Assembly (NCBI RefSeq): GCF_019352895.1
Contig: NZ_JAAAFX010000001.1
Coordinates: 99,932 to 163,931, forward strand
Reading direction: 5' to 3'
Source of the DNA: Variovorax boronicumulans
GTDB lineage: Bacteria; Pseudomonadota; Gammaproteobacteria; Burkholderiales; Burkholderiaceae_C
DNA: 64,000 bases
Shown here: piece after piece, positions 32,085-41,070 of the stretch
How positions within the stretch are numbered: position 1 is the stretch's first letter
How the letters are laid out: each line of letters starts with the position of its first letter
Made by a program: the position numbers and the translations under genes
Notes under the pieces: model-generated
Seen by the model: only the letters and a program-made list of their open reading frames with translations
Told to the model about the DNA's origin: nothing
The model's database searches: none

Positions 32085-32369
32085 ATGCCCGTCATGCATT
32101 TCCGCGTCCGCTGGCCCGACCAGAGCGAGACCCGTTGCTATTCGCCCTCGCTGGTCGTGCAGGACTTCCTCGCGCCCGGTCAGGTCTATGAGCTGCCCGA
32201 CTTCCTGGGCCGCACGCGCGAGGCGCTGGGCATCGCCTCGGAACGTGTGCGCGCCAAGTTCGGCTTCGCCTGTTCGCAGGCCATGGACCAGCTCGGCGAG
32301 ATCGAGCGCATCGCCGCCCGCTTCGCCGACCGGCCCGATGCGCGGGTCACCGTGCTCGGCTTCGATTGA
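32085..32369 (+). CDS. MSMEG_0570 family nitrogen-starvation protein
   Basis: 94 residues, soluble. Sequence FRVRWPDQSETRCYSPSLVVQDFLAPGQVYELPDFL is characteristic of the small MSMEG_0570 family, seen only with Nit1C clusters. One conserved Cys in CYSPS and one in FACSQ. It may be a structural or carrier component. 12 bases downstream of the glycosyltransferase. Confidence 0.87.
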   Translation: MPVMHFRVRWPDQSETRCYSPSLVVQDFLAPGQVYELPDFLGRTREALGIASERVRAKFGFACSQAMDQLGEIERIAARFADRPDARVTVLGFD

Positions 32370-32391
32370 CCGCTTCCAAAGGACCTCCATC

Positions 32392-33723
32392 ATGACCCCA
32401 CCCAAGACCACCCACTACAGCGTCGTCATCGTCGGCGGCGGCCAGGCCGGCCTGTCGCTGAGCCATGGCTTGCAGCAGCGCGGCATCGACCACCTCGTGA
32501 TCGAGAAGCGCACGCTGGTGCATTCCTGGCGCACGCAGCGCTGGGATTCCTTCTGCCTGGTCACGCCCAACTGGCAGTGCAACCTGCCGGGCTGGTCGTA
32601 CACCGGCAGCGATCCGCACGGCTTCATGGTGAAGGACGAGATCAACGCCTGGCTCGCGGGCTTCGTCGAGCAGGTGCAGGCGCCGGCGCTCGAGGGCGTG
32701 ACGGTCGAGAAGGTCTCGCCTGTCGCGGCTTCGGGCGAGGCCGTGCGCTACACCGTCGACACCAGCGCGGGCCGCTTCACCGCCGACCAGGTGGTGGTGG
32801 CCTCGGGCGGCTACCACAAGCCGGTGGTGCCGCGCATGGCCGAGAAGCTGCCCTCGTCGATCGTGCAGTACCACTCGGCGCAGTACCGCAACCCCGCGCA
32901 GCTGCCCGAAGGCGGCGTGCTGGTGGTGGGATGTGGCCAGTCGGGCGCGCAGATCGCGGAAGACCTGCACCTGGCGGGCCGGCAGGTCTACCTCGCGACC
33001 GGCAACGCGCCGCGCTGCGCGCGCTTCTACCGCGGCAAGGACGTGGTGGACTGGCTGGCCGGCATGGACTACTACGACATGCCCGTCACGCAGCACCCCT
33101 TGCGCGAGGGCGTGCGCGACAACACCAACCATTACGTCACGGGCCGCGACGGCGGGCGCGACATCGACCTGCGGCGCTTCGCCGCCCAGGGCATGGAGCT
33201 GTTCGGCCTGCTCACGGGGCTGGAGGGCGAAGTGCTCGAATTCCAGCCCAACCTGCGCGAGAACCTCGATCACGCGGACGCCATCTTCAACGGCATCAAC
33301 GCCTCGATCGACCGCTTCATCGCCAGCCGCAGCATCGATGCGCCGCCGGGCGAGCCCTATGTGCCGGTGTGGGAGCCCGCGCAGGAGCGCACGCGCCTGA
33401 ACCTGCGCGAAGCCGGCATCACGAGCGTGCTGTGGTGCATCGGCTTCCTGCCGGATTTCGCCTGGGTCGATGCGCCGGTGTTCAACGGGCGCGGCGAGCC
33501 GGTGCACCTGCGTGGCGTGACCGGGCAGCCCGGCCTTTATTTCCTGGGGCTGCCCTGGCTGCACACCTGGGGCTCGGGGCGTTTCTCGGGTGTGGCCCGC
33601 GATGCGGAATATCTGGCCGCGCAGATCGCGGGCCGGATCGAGAGGGCCGCTGCGCCGCACGCTGGCGGCGAATCGGGACAACCGCTCGCGAACGCCGCGG
33701 TGGCGATGTCTCAGGTGATCTGA
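32392..33723 (+). CDS. MSMEG_0569 family flavin-dependent oxidoreductase
   Basis: 443 residues from ATG 32392. The FAD-binding motif [10 protein letters not shown] is near residue 13, the NADPH-binding [13 protein letters not shown] near residue 184, and the C-terminal [16 protein letters not shown] matches the flavoprotein monooxygenase-type end. N-terminal [15 protein letters not shown] is typical of group-B-like monooxygenases. Last gene of the Nit1C cluster. Probably oxidises an intermediate at the expense of NADPH and oxygen; substrate unknown. Confidence 0.88.
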   Translation: MTPPKTTHYSVVIVGGGQAGLSLSHGLQQRGIDHLVIEKRTLVHSWRTQRWDSFCLVTPNWQCNLPGWSYTGSDPHGFMVKDEINAWLAGFVEQVQAPALEGVTVEKVSPVAASGEAVRYTVDTSAGRFTADQVVVASGGYHKPVVPRMAEKLPSSIVQYHSAQYRNPAQLPEGGVLVVGCGQSGAQIAEDLHLAGRQVYLATGNAPRCARFYRGKDVVDWLAGMDYYDMPVTQHPLREGVRDNTNHYVTGRDGGRDIDLRRFAAQGMELFGLLTGLEGEVLEFQPNLRENLDHADAIFNGINASIDRFIASRSIDAPPGEPYVPVWEPAQERTRLNLREAGITSVLWCIGFLPDFAWVDAPVFNGRGEPVHLRGVTGQPGLYFLGLPWLHTWGSGRFSGVARDAEYLAAQIAGRIERAAAPHAGGESGQPLANAAVAMSQVI

Positions 33724-33765
33724 CTCGATGCCGATGGCGCGGAGGCTCGCGCCCGATCATGCGAA

Positions 33766-33794
33766 GGGGGCCTCCGCATTCAGCGGAGGCCCCC
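33766..33794. terminator. Strong hairpin between convergent operons
   Basis: A 12-bp perfect GC-rich stem (33766-33777 with 33783-33794) with a 5-base loop. There is no T run on either strand, so it may act as an mRNA 3' end barrier or a Rho-associated stop rather than a standard intrinsic terminator. Confidence 0.5.
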
Positions 33795-33799
33795 TGGGC

Positions 33800-33874
33800 T
33801 CAACGGAAGAACAAGGCGATCAGGATGATGATCGGGATCGGCACGCCAAGGAACAGCAGAAGAAGTGAGCGCAT
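33800..33874 (-). CDS. 24-residue hydrophobic membrane peptide
   Basis: MRSLLLLFLGVPIPIIILIALFFR, ATG at 33874, stop at 33800. The peptide is almost entirely one transmembrane helix, with a basic first residue and last residue. AAAGGACT lies upstream. It is 24 bases downstream of the membrane protein 33899-34876, in the same direction, so they likely share a message. A PIPIIILI pattern like this occurs in short membrane proteins of proteobacteria. Function unknown. Confidence 0.6.
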   Translation of the reverse strand: MRSLLLLFLGVPIPIIILIALFFR

Positions 33875-33898
33875 GGTGGAGTCCTTTCGTGAGGGAGT

Positions 33899-34876
33899 TC
33901 AGAAGTCGCGGCGACGGCCGCCGTAGGTCGCTGCGAAGCTCGCGACGAAGGCACCGAGGAGCATCGAGACGACCAGCCACAAGGCGCCATAGGCGGAGGT
34001 CTTGCGGGCGGTGTCCGCTGCTTCCTTGGCCTTGGTCTTCGCCTCGTTGAGCGTGGCCTGCGCCTTCGCATAGGTGTCGTTCACCCGCTTCTCGGCGTCC
34101 TGTTGGCTCAGGCCGGTGCGTTGCGCCACGACCTGGCCGACGTACTTGGCGTCCTCGGGGGGCAGGGCGCCCGTGCGGATGCTGTTCAGGAAAATCCGGC
34201 TGACCTCGGTGCCGGCCTCGCGCATCCCGCGCTCGGGTGCCGTCGGCGCTGCTGCCGCAGTGGCGTCCGCAGCGGGCGCCGCGGTGGCGGACGGATCCTT
34301 GCGGAACAGCGAATCGATGAAGTAGCCCATGGGCCCGCTGGCGTCGCCCTCCGATGCGTTGTTGGCTGCCGCGCCGGCGGCACCGGCGCCCGCCACGGTC
34401 GCCGCGGAGGCCACACCTCCCACGGCCGTCGCGCCGGCCTGTGCGCTGGCACCGACGATCGAACCGATGGCCGAGGTCAGCAAGGCCGCGGTCAGCAGCG
34501 TGGCGATCGACCAGGCCAGGAAGCCGTGGGCCGTGTCGCGGAAATAGACCTCATCGGTGTGGATGCCGGCCCACTTGGTCCGCAGCCGCCCCGCAAGGTA
34601 GCCACCCATGCCCGAGGCCGCGATCTGCGTGAAGCTCAACCAGAGAACGGCTGCAATGCCGATGGACGCGGCGCTGGCGCCCTGGTTGGCCCAGGGGCTG
34701 ACGGACGAAAAACCCAGGCCGGTGCCCAGAAGAATGAGCACCAGCGACAGCGATGCCGCCCCCGCGGCCCCCGCAAAAATGGCGGCCCAGGAGACGCCAC
34801 TGGTCTGAATGTCGCCACGGACTGACGGTGCGTCCTGCAGTCGAGCTGCGAGCGGTGGTTCGGAGTAAGTGGCCAT
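33899..34876 (-). CDS. Multi-pass membrane protein of unknown function
   Basis: 325 residues. N-terminal hydrophobic segments at about 28-52, 70-90 and 120-140, a Gly/Ala-rich region with a possible fourth helix, a soluble middle (SGPMGYFIDSLFRKDPS), an amphipathic helix rich in Lys, Ala and Glu (NDTYAKAQATLNEAKTKAKEAADTARK), and a final transmembrane helix (GALWLVVSMLLGAFVASFAATYGG). This layout, with YtxH-like charged helix, is typical of envelope or stress-related membrane proteins. No function is assigned. Confidence 0.7.
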   Translation of the reverse strand: MATYSEPPLAARLQDAPSVRGDIQTSGVSWAAIFAGAAGAASLSLVLILLGTGLGFSSVSPWANQGASAASIGIAAVLWLSFTQIAASGMGGYLAGRLRTKWAGIHTDEVYFRDTAHGFLAWSIATLLTAALLTSAIGSIVGASAQAGATAVGGVASAATVAGAGAAGAAANNASEGDASGPMGYFIDSLFRKDPSATAAPAADATAAAAPTAPERGMREAGTEVSRIFLNSIRTGALPPEDAKYVGQVVAQRTGLSQQDAEKRVNDTYAKAQATLNEAKTKAKEAADTARKTSAYGALWLVVSMLLGAFVASFAATYGGRRRDF

Positions 34877-35269
34877 TGCGAATCCTCATTTGTTGGAGGA
34901 TCGCAATCTCGCGCGCCGCGGTCGACGCCCTGGTCATCCGCCGACCCAAGGCGCGGTAGGCCGCGCGCCCGTCGGCGGTTCGGCTTTCACCCCTGCTCGA
35001 CGGTCGGCCTCAGGTCGGGCCGACGCCGGTTCCAGCTGGCGCAGCCGATCGTCGGCCGGATCGATTCGGCGCCTGCACAGCGGCTGAAGGCCGGAAGGTG
35101 CAACGTCGGCAGCACGCTTCCTCGGCGTTTTGAGTGATCTGCTTTTTCGATGGATTTATCCGATCTTTCTATTTCCCGGATCAGGATGCCAAACTTAAAG
35201 TGCGCCCGTGCAGCCCGCGGATGCCGAACGGACCGGGGTCGCAGCAGATATTCAAACAGGAGACAAACC
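34877..35269. other. Divergent intergenic region
   Basis: 393 bases between a minus-strand and a plus-strand gene. No gene is seen. The part 35130-35215 is AT-rich compared with its surroundings and may hold the promoter of the lipoprotein hydrolase gene. An unambiguous promoter pair was not found. Confidence 0.4.
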
Positions 35270-37384
35270 ATGAGAACACGCTGGAGCCTTGCGGCTGCCA
35301 CGGTGGCTTCGGCCGCCCTTTTGCTGAGCGCATGCGGGGGGAGTGGTGGGGGTGGCCGCGCCTCGCAGCCCTCCGACAACACGCCCACGGTCCCGCCGCC
35401 GGTGCTGAGCCATGCACCGCAATCGCGGCTGGCCATTGCGAGCACCGAGGACGTGCCGGGCAGCTTCGGCAGCGCCGGCGCCTACGAGAAGGTCACGGGC
35501 ACCTTCACCGGCGAAGTCGATCCCGCCGACGCGCGCAATGCCATCATCCAGGACCTGACGCTCGCGCCGCGCAACGCCAACGGCATGGTCGAGTACAGCT
35601 CGGACTTCGTGCTCTTCAAGCCCAAGGACATGGCGAAGGCCAACGGCGTGCTGCGCTACGACGCTCCCAACCGCGGCAACATGGTGGCGCTCGATCCCTA
35701 TTTCGCCTCGCGCGGCTATGTGTTCCTCACGGCGGCCTGGCAGGGCGATGTGCCGGCCGGCCCCGGCAAGCTCACGCTGAAGGTGCCGGTCGCGAAGAAC
35801 GCCGACGGCAGCACGATCACCGGTGCCTACCGCGCCGAACTCACGACCGGCGTCGCGACGCCGAACTCGCTGACGCTGCCCGCCAGCGCGGCCAATGCCG
35901 CCATGCAGGCCTATGCGCCCGCGGGCCTGGACAACACGCAGCCGGGCTATGCGCTGACGCGGCGCATCAACGAGAGCGATCCGCGCCAGCCGATCGCCGC
36001 CGCCGACTGGAAGTTCGCCCGCTGCAGCGCGGCCCAGCCCTTCCCCGGCACGCCCGACGAAACCAGCGTGTGCCTCAAGGGCGGCTGGGACCCGGACTAC
36101 ATCTACGAGCTGGTCTATGTCGCCAAGGACCCGAAGGTGATGGGCCTGGGCCTCGCGGCGCTGCGTGACATCGTCACCTTCTTCCATCGCGACGCGCGCG
36201 ATGCGGCCGGCACGGCCAACCCGGTGGCAGCGGCGATCCGCCACACCATCGCCTCGGGCGTCTCGCAATGCGGCAACTTCATGAAGACCTTCGTGCACCT
36301 GGGCTTCAACGAGGACCGGGCGGGCGGCAAGGTCTTCGAGGGCGTGTTCGCACAGATCGCGGCGCGGCAGAACAACGTCAACATGCGTTTCGCGATCCCC
36401 GGCGGCGGGGGCGGCGTGCGCATCGACCACACGGCCTTCGGCCAGGCCGCCACGCGTGGTCTTGCGAAGGACTATGTGGACGACGTGGCCCAGCGCCAGG
36501 GCGGCATCTTCGCCCGTTGCGAGGCGAACGGTACTTGTCCCAAGCTGTTCATCGGCTTCAGCGGTACCGAGTTCTGGACCTTGCAGGGCTCGCCCCTGCT
36601 GACCGACGCCTGGGGCACGCGCGACCTGGTGCAGCCCGAGAATGCGCGCATCTATTCCTATGCGAGTTCGCACCACCTGCTCGGCTTTCCGTCGATGACC
36701 GGACCGGATGCCGCCGCCATCCTCGGGCCCGACTCCAACGGCCGCTATCGCACCAATGGCAACACCGCAGTGATCCCGGTGGTGCGCGCGCTCTACCAGA
36801 ACCTCGAGGACTGGGTGCTCGAGGGGGTGACGCCGCCCGACAGCGTGGTGCCGAAGATCGCGGACGGCACCTTGGTGCGACCCGAGCGGGTGGCGTTCCC
36901 GGCCATTCCGGGTGTGAGCTACACCGGCCTGGTCAACACCTACCCCTTGCTCGACTGGGGCCCGAAGTTCAACGCCCGGGACGAGAGCGGGATCGCCGCC
37001 ACGGTGCCGCCGATCGCGCTGAACCGCGACTACGCGATCCTGGTGCCGCAGGTGGATGCGGACGGCAACGACATCGCGGGCATCCGCAGCCTGGACATCG
37101 CCGTGCCCCTCGCGACCCAGACCGGATGGAACACCACCAGCCGGCCGGGGCGGATCGACCAGGCCGGGCTGGTGGGATCGATGTTCCCCTTCGCCAAGAC
37201 CCGCGCCGAGCGGCTGGCCGCCAGCGACCCACGCCTGTCGGTCGCCGAGCGCTATGGTGACCACGCCGGTTACGTGGCCGCGGTCCAGCAGGCCGCCGAC
37301 CGGCTGGTGACGCAACGCTTCCTGCTGCGCGCCGATGCGGACGCGGCGGTGGCGGCCGCCAGGGCGAATCCGGTGCTGCCCTGA
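35270..37384 (+). CDS. Lipoprotein alpha/beta-hydrolase (Abhydrolase_10-like)
   Basis: 704 residues from ATG 35270, with CAGGAGAC upstream. A signal sequence ends with the lipobox ALLLSAC (Cys21), followed by a Gly/Ser-rich linker. The rest is the large hydrolase domain typical of this family: ASGVSQCGNFMKTF contains a likely nucleophile (Ser in GVSQCG), and YASSHHLLG has candidate histidines. The family's substrates are poorly defined; an ester or lactone is probable. Lipid-anchored and extracytoplasmic. It is convergent with the three secreted hydrolase genes. Confidence 0.75.
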   Translation: MRTRWSLAAATVASAALLLSACGGSGGGGRASQPSDNTPTVPPPVLSHAPQSRLAIASTEDVPGSFGSAGAYEKVTGTFTGEVDPADARNAIIQDLTLAPRNANGMVEYSSDFVLFKPKDMAKANGVLRYDAPNRGNMVALDPYFASRGYVFLTAAWQGDVPAGPGKLTLKVPVAKNADGSTITGAYRAELTTGVATPNSLTLPASAANAAMQAYAPAGLDNTQPGYALTRRINESDPRQPIAAADWKFARCSAAQPFPGTPDETSVCLKGGWDPDYIYELVYVAKDPKVMGLGLAALRDIVTFFHRDARDAAGTANPVAAAIRHTIASGVSQCGNFMKTFVHLGFNEDRAGGKVFEGVFAQIAARQNNVNMRFAIPGGGGGVRIDHTAFGQAATRGLAKDYVDDVAQRQGGIFARCEANGTCPKLFIGFSGTEFWTLQGSPLLTDAWGTRDLVQPENARIYSYASSHHLLGFPSMTGPDAAAILGPDSNGRYRTNGNTAVIPVVRALYQNLEDWVLEGVTPPDSVVPKIADGTLVRPERVAFPAIPGVSYTGLVNTYPLLDWGPKFNARDESGIAATVPPIALNRDYAILVPQVDADGNDIAGIRSLDIAVPLATQTGWNTTSRPGRIDQAGLVGSMFPFAKTRAERLAASDPRLSVAERYGDHAGYVAAVQQAADRLVTQRFLLRADADAAVAAARANPVLP

Positions 37385-37397
37385 GGGCCAAAGCGTG

Positions 37398-39128
37398 TCA
37401 GCGCGTCGGCAGCACCAGCGTCGCCTGCCGCGCCGGATCGAACTCGAAGCGCAGGCCGAAGCGCTCACCCGGGTGCACCGGCGACGCGTAGAGGCTGTCG
37501 GCGGTGTCGATCACCACGCCGATGTGATGGCCGGCGGGCACGTCGTAGGCCGTGGCCGAGAAGTCGAGCGGCAGGTCGAGGGTCTGGCCCGGCGTCGCCC
37601 AGTGCAGCGTGGTGGCGCCGTGGGTGATCAGCATGCCGGTGCCGATCGCGTCCACGTCGTAGAGGTAGGCCGAGACCTGCGCGCGGGCCTGTGTGGGCGT
37701 GACGCGCAGGTTCAGCTTGGGAATGCCCCGGATCTTCTGCACGCGCTCGAGCGCAGGGGCTTCGAAGCGGATGCCCGAGGCCAGCGCGACCGAGGGCAGT
37801 GAATTGACCACCGGAATGTTCAAGCCCTCGCCGAAAGTCGAAAGGACCGGAATGGGCCCGCTGGTCGCGGTGGTGTCGGAAAAGTTCTGGATCAGGTCTG
37901 AGCCCTTGCCGTTGTTGGGCGCCAAGGAGATCGAACCCTTGTCGCCCTTGCCGCACAGGCAGGTGGGGTCGAAGCGCGGCAGGCCACGTGGGCCCAGGTA
38001 GTAGGTCTGGTCGCGGAGTTCGGGCGCGGGCCAGGTGGGGAAGGATTCGCGCTGCTCGCTGAACTTGATCTGCATCGTGACCTGGGGCTCGGTGTCGATG
38101 CCGTTGGCAATGCCCTTGAGCCAGCGGTCGAACCAGCGGTGGGCCTGGTCGTAGGGATAGTTGTCGACACCGAGTACCGCGCCGGCCCCTTCCGCGCTCG
38201 CATGGACGCCGGGGTTGAGCACCATCTTCTTCGGCCCCGTGAGCGCGGCGAACATCGCCAGCGTCGAGTTGGGCGTGAACAGGTCGTCCTGGAAATTGTG
38301 GCTGATGAAAATGGGCGCGTTGCGCGCATTGAGCGCATCGACGTAGCTCGAGGGCGAACTCGGCTTGAAGGCGGCGAGGATCTCGTCGATCTTCGCGCGT
38401 GGCGTGTCGGGATTCATCAGCGCCAGCGTGTTCTGCTGCCATTCGGGCGAGAGCCGTCCCGTCACCATGCCGCCGAACGTGAGCAGGCTTCCCCAGGTCA
38501 TGTTGTAGGTGCCCCGGGTGTAGAGCTCGTCGGCCATCGATCCCCAGCCGGACAGTGCCGCGGCGGTCTTGATGCGCGGGTCGCGTGCCATCGCGAGCAT
38601 GGACAGGCCGGCGCCGTAGGAGATGCCACTGGCAGCGATGTTGTCGACATCCACCGGGGCGTTGGCCAGCAGCCAGTCGATCACCGACGACACGTCGCGC
38701 ACGTCCTGTGGCCCAGCGCCGCCGATCACGCCTTCGGAAAGATAGAAGCCGCGTACGGTGTAGCTGGCCACGACGTAGCCGTCCTTGGCGAGTCGTTGCT
38801 GCTGGCCGACGTACTCGATACGGCCGGGGGCGCCGAAGCTGCCGATCATCAGGACGGTGGGGAATTTCTGCGTGACGTCGGTGCGCCGCGGCAGGAAGAG
38901 GTTGGCCGCGAGCTGGGTGCCGTCGAAGCTGGTGACGGTCACGGCCGGCAGCCAGCAGGTGCCGTCGATGGGCGAGACGATGCCGGGGGATCGCACGGGA
39001 TCGGCGAAACGGGCGGCCTCGGCTGGTGTGGGAAGCCGGCAGAGCTCCGAGGCGGTCTGGGCCAGGGTGGTGGCGGAGGCCAGCGCGAAGGCGAGGCCGA
39101 GCAGGGGTCCACGCAGGGAAAGCGTCAT
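37398..39128 (-). CDS. Secreted CocE/NonD family hydrolase, paralog 1 of 3
   Basis: 576 residues from ATG 39128. Signal peptide about 1-23 (cut after TLA). The S15/X-Pro dipeptidyl-peptidase alpha/beta domain has the nucleophile in ASGISYGAGLS (Ser170), an acid in HNFQDDLF, and a histidine in NPGVHASA. The C-terminal jelly-roll domain is marked by RVTPTQARAQVSAYLYDVD and TAYDVPAGHHIGVVID. These enzymes cleave acyl or peptide bonds of small esters. Third gene in a tandem array of three paralogs, 63 bases downstream of the next copy. Substrate unknown. Confidence 0.85.
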   Translation of the reverse strand: MTLSLRGPLLGLAFALASATTLAQTASELCRLPTPAEAARFADPVRSPGIVSPIDGTCWLPAVTVTSFDGTQLAANLFLPRRTDVTQKFPTVLMIGSFGAPGRIEYVGQQQRLAKDGYVVASYTVRGFYLSEGVIGGAGPQDVRDVSSVIDWLLANAPVDVDNIAASGISYGAGLSMLAMARDPRIKTAAALSGWGSMADELYTRGTYNMTWGSLLTFGGMVTGRLSPEWQQNTLALMNPDTPRAKIDEILAAFKPSSPSSYVDALNARNAPIFISHNFQDDLFTPNSTLAMFAALTGPKKMVLNPGVHASAEGAGAVLGVDNYPYDQAHRWFDRWLKGIANGIDTEPQVTMQIKFSEQRESFPTWPAPELRDQTYYLGPRGLPRFDPTCLCGKGDKGSISLAPNNGKGSDLIQNFSDTTATSGPIPVLSTFGEGLNIPVVNSLPSVALASGIRFEAPALERVQKIRGIPKLNLRVTPTQARAQVSAYLYDVDAIGTGMLITHGATTLHWATPGQTLDLPLDFSATAYDVPAGHHIGVVIDTADSLYASPVHPGERFGLRFEFDPARQATLVLPTR

Positions 39129-39191
39129 GGGATTTCTTTCTGGCGAGGATCGATGTGAAGGGCCCGACCTGGGCGCGTCGGGCCAGCGCAC

Positions 39192-40961
39192 TCAGGGGCT
39201 CGGTGGCCAGAGTGGCGGATAGAAGGGGAGGCCGGGCGTCGGGAGTTGCAGCGTCGACTGGCTCTGCGGGCCGAACTCGAAGCGCACGCCGAAACGCTCG
39301 CCCGGGTTGACGGGCGGCGCATACAGGCTGTCCATGGTGTCCAGCACCACACCGATGTGGTGGCCTGCAGGCACGTCGTAGGCGGTGCCGGAAAACTCGA
39401 TCGGCAGGTCGATGGCCTGGCCTGGCGTGGCCCAATGCACGCTGGCCGTACCGTGGGAGATCAGCACACCGGTGCCGATCGCATCGACGTCGTACAGGTA
39501 GGCCACCAACTGGGCGCGTGCCTGCGATGGCGTGACGCGCAGGCGCAGCTTGGGAATGCCCCGGATCTTCTGGACCTGCTGCAGCGCGGGGCCTTCGAAG
39601 CGGATGCCGGTGGCCAGCGCCACCGAGGGCAGTGCGTTGATCACCGGAAGGTTCAGGGTTTCGCCCAGGGTGGACAGGATGGGAATCGGTCCGCTGGTGG
39701 CCGTGGTGTCGGCGAAGTTCTGGATCAGGTCGGAGCCCTTGGCGCTGTTGGGCGACGAGGAGATCGAGCCCTTGTCGCCCTTGCCGCACAGGCACGAAGG
39801 GTCGAAGCGCGGCGTTCCGCGCGGGCCCAGGTAGTAGATTTCGTTTCCTAGGTTGCGCGCGGGCCAGTTGTCGAAGGACTCGCGCCGGTCGCTGAACTTG
39901 AGCTGCATGGTCACTTTGGGCTCGCGGTCGATGCCGTTGGGGAGGCCCTTGAGCCAGCGGTCGAACCAGCGGTGGGCCTGGTCGTAGGGGTAGTTGTCGA
40001 TGCCCAGCAGCGCGCCGGGCAGTTCCGCGGAGGCATGGATGCCGGGATTGAAGATGATCTTCTTCGGCACCGTGAGCCGGGCGAACATGTCCAGTGTCGA
40101 GTTGGGCGTGAACAGGTCGTCCTGGAAGTTCTTGCTGATGAACACCGGTGCGCCACGGGCATTGATCGCATCCACATAGCTCGACGGCGAGCGCAGCGCG
40201 CTCCATTCCCTGAGTTCGGCGATGCGCGCGGCCGGCGTGTCCGGGCTCATGATCGCCAGCATGTTCGGATTCACCTCGGGACCGAGCCGGCCGCCCGTGT
40301 TGCCCAGCAGGGCGAGGAGCGCGCCCCAGGTCACGTTGGGCGAGCCTTCCGGGTAGAGCTCGTCGATCAGCGAGCCCCAGGTGGAGAGCGCCGCCACGGT
40401 CTTGATGCGCCGGTCGTGCGCCAGCGCGATCAGCGAGATGCCGCCGCCGTGGGAGATGCCGCTGGCGCCGATGTTGTTCACGTCCACCGGCGCGTTGGCG
40501 AGCAGCCAGTCGATCACCGACGACACGTCGCGCACGTCTTCGGGCGCGGCCACATGGACCTGGCCTTCCGAGAGCCCGAAGCCGCGCGTGCTGTAGCTCG
40601 CCACGACGTAGCCGTCCTGGGCGAGTCGCCTTTGCTGGCCCGTGTACTCGATCCGGCCCCGGTTGGCCCAGCTCGCGACCATCAGGACGGTCGGGAATTT
40701 GTGCGTGGCGTCGGTGCGCCGCGGCAGGAAGAGATTGGCAGCGAGCTTGGTGCCGTCGAAGCTGGTGATGGTCACGGCCGGCAGCCAGCAGGTGCCGTCG
40801 ATGGGCGAGACGATGCCGGGGGATTGCACGGGGTCGGTGAAGCGCGCGGCCTCGGAGGGGGTGGGGAGCCGGCACAGCTCGGAGGCGGTCTGGGCATGGG
40901 GAGCGGCAGCGGCCAACGCCAGGGCGATGCCCAGCAGTGGCCTGCGGAGGAACGAGCGCAT
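39192..40961 (-). CDS. Secreted CocE/NonD family hydrolase, paralog 2 of 3
   Basis: 589 residues; signal peptide (LLGIALALAAAAPHAQ) and AAGGAG upstream. Same layout as paralog 1: nucleophile in ASGISHGGGIS (note His-Gly instead of Tyr-Gly), acid in KNFQDDLF, histidine in NPGIHASA, jelly-roll C-terminus. The last 13 residues (GLPFYPPLWPPSP) extend past the common end. Nearly identical blocks such as HRWFDRWLKGLPNGID are shared with its neighbours. The YGAG to HGGG change near the nucleophile may change substrate range. Confidence 0.85.
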   Translation of the reverse strand: MRSFLRRPLLGIALALAAAAPHAQTASELCRLPTPSEAARFTDPVQSPGIVSPIDGTCWLPAVTITSFDGTKLAANLFLPRRTDATHKFPTVLMVASWANRGRIEYTGQQRRLAQDGYVVASYSTRGFGLSEGQVHVAAPEDVRDVSSVIDWLLANAPVDVNNIGASGISHGGGISLIALAHDRRIKTVAALSTWGSLIDELYPEGSPNVTWGALLALLGNTGGRLGPEVNPNMLAIMSPDTPAARIAELREWSALRSPSSYVDAINARGAPVFISKNFQDDLFTPNSTLDMFARLTVPKKIIFNPGIHASAELPGALLGIDNYPYDQAHRWFDRWLKGLPNGIDREPKVTMQLKFSDRRESFDNWPARNLGNEIYYLGPRGTPRFDPSCLCGKGDKGSISSSPNSAKGSDLIQNFADTTATSGPIPILSTLGETLNLPVINALPSVALATGIRFEGPALQQVQKIRGIPKLRLRVTPSQARAQLVAYLYDVDAIGTGVLISHGTASVHWATPGQAIDLPIEFSGTAYDVPAGHHIGVVLDTMDSLYAPPVNPGERFGVRFEFGPQSQSTLQLPTPGLPFYPPLWPPSP

Positions 40962-41070
40962 GGATGAACTCCTTGCAGAGAGGGGCGGTCTCGCTGCCCG
41001 GCGTCGAGGCGCCGGGCAGGCGAAGTCATGGGGACCGGCAGCGGCTGCCGGGACAAGACGAGGGTCGTCG

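Noticed and set aside
35130..35215. Promoter of the lipoprotein hydrolase gene
   Set aside because: The region is AT-rich, but no -35/-10 pair with acceptable spacing could be picked with any confidence.
37465..40875. 1136-codon minus-strand frame across two hydrolase paralogs
   Set aside because: It is an alternate frame of real genes on the same strand. The repeat-like appearance comes only from the paralogous DNA below it.
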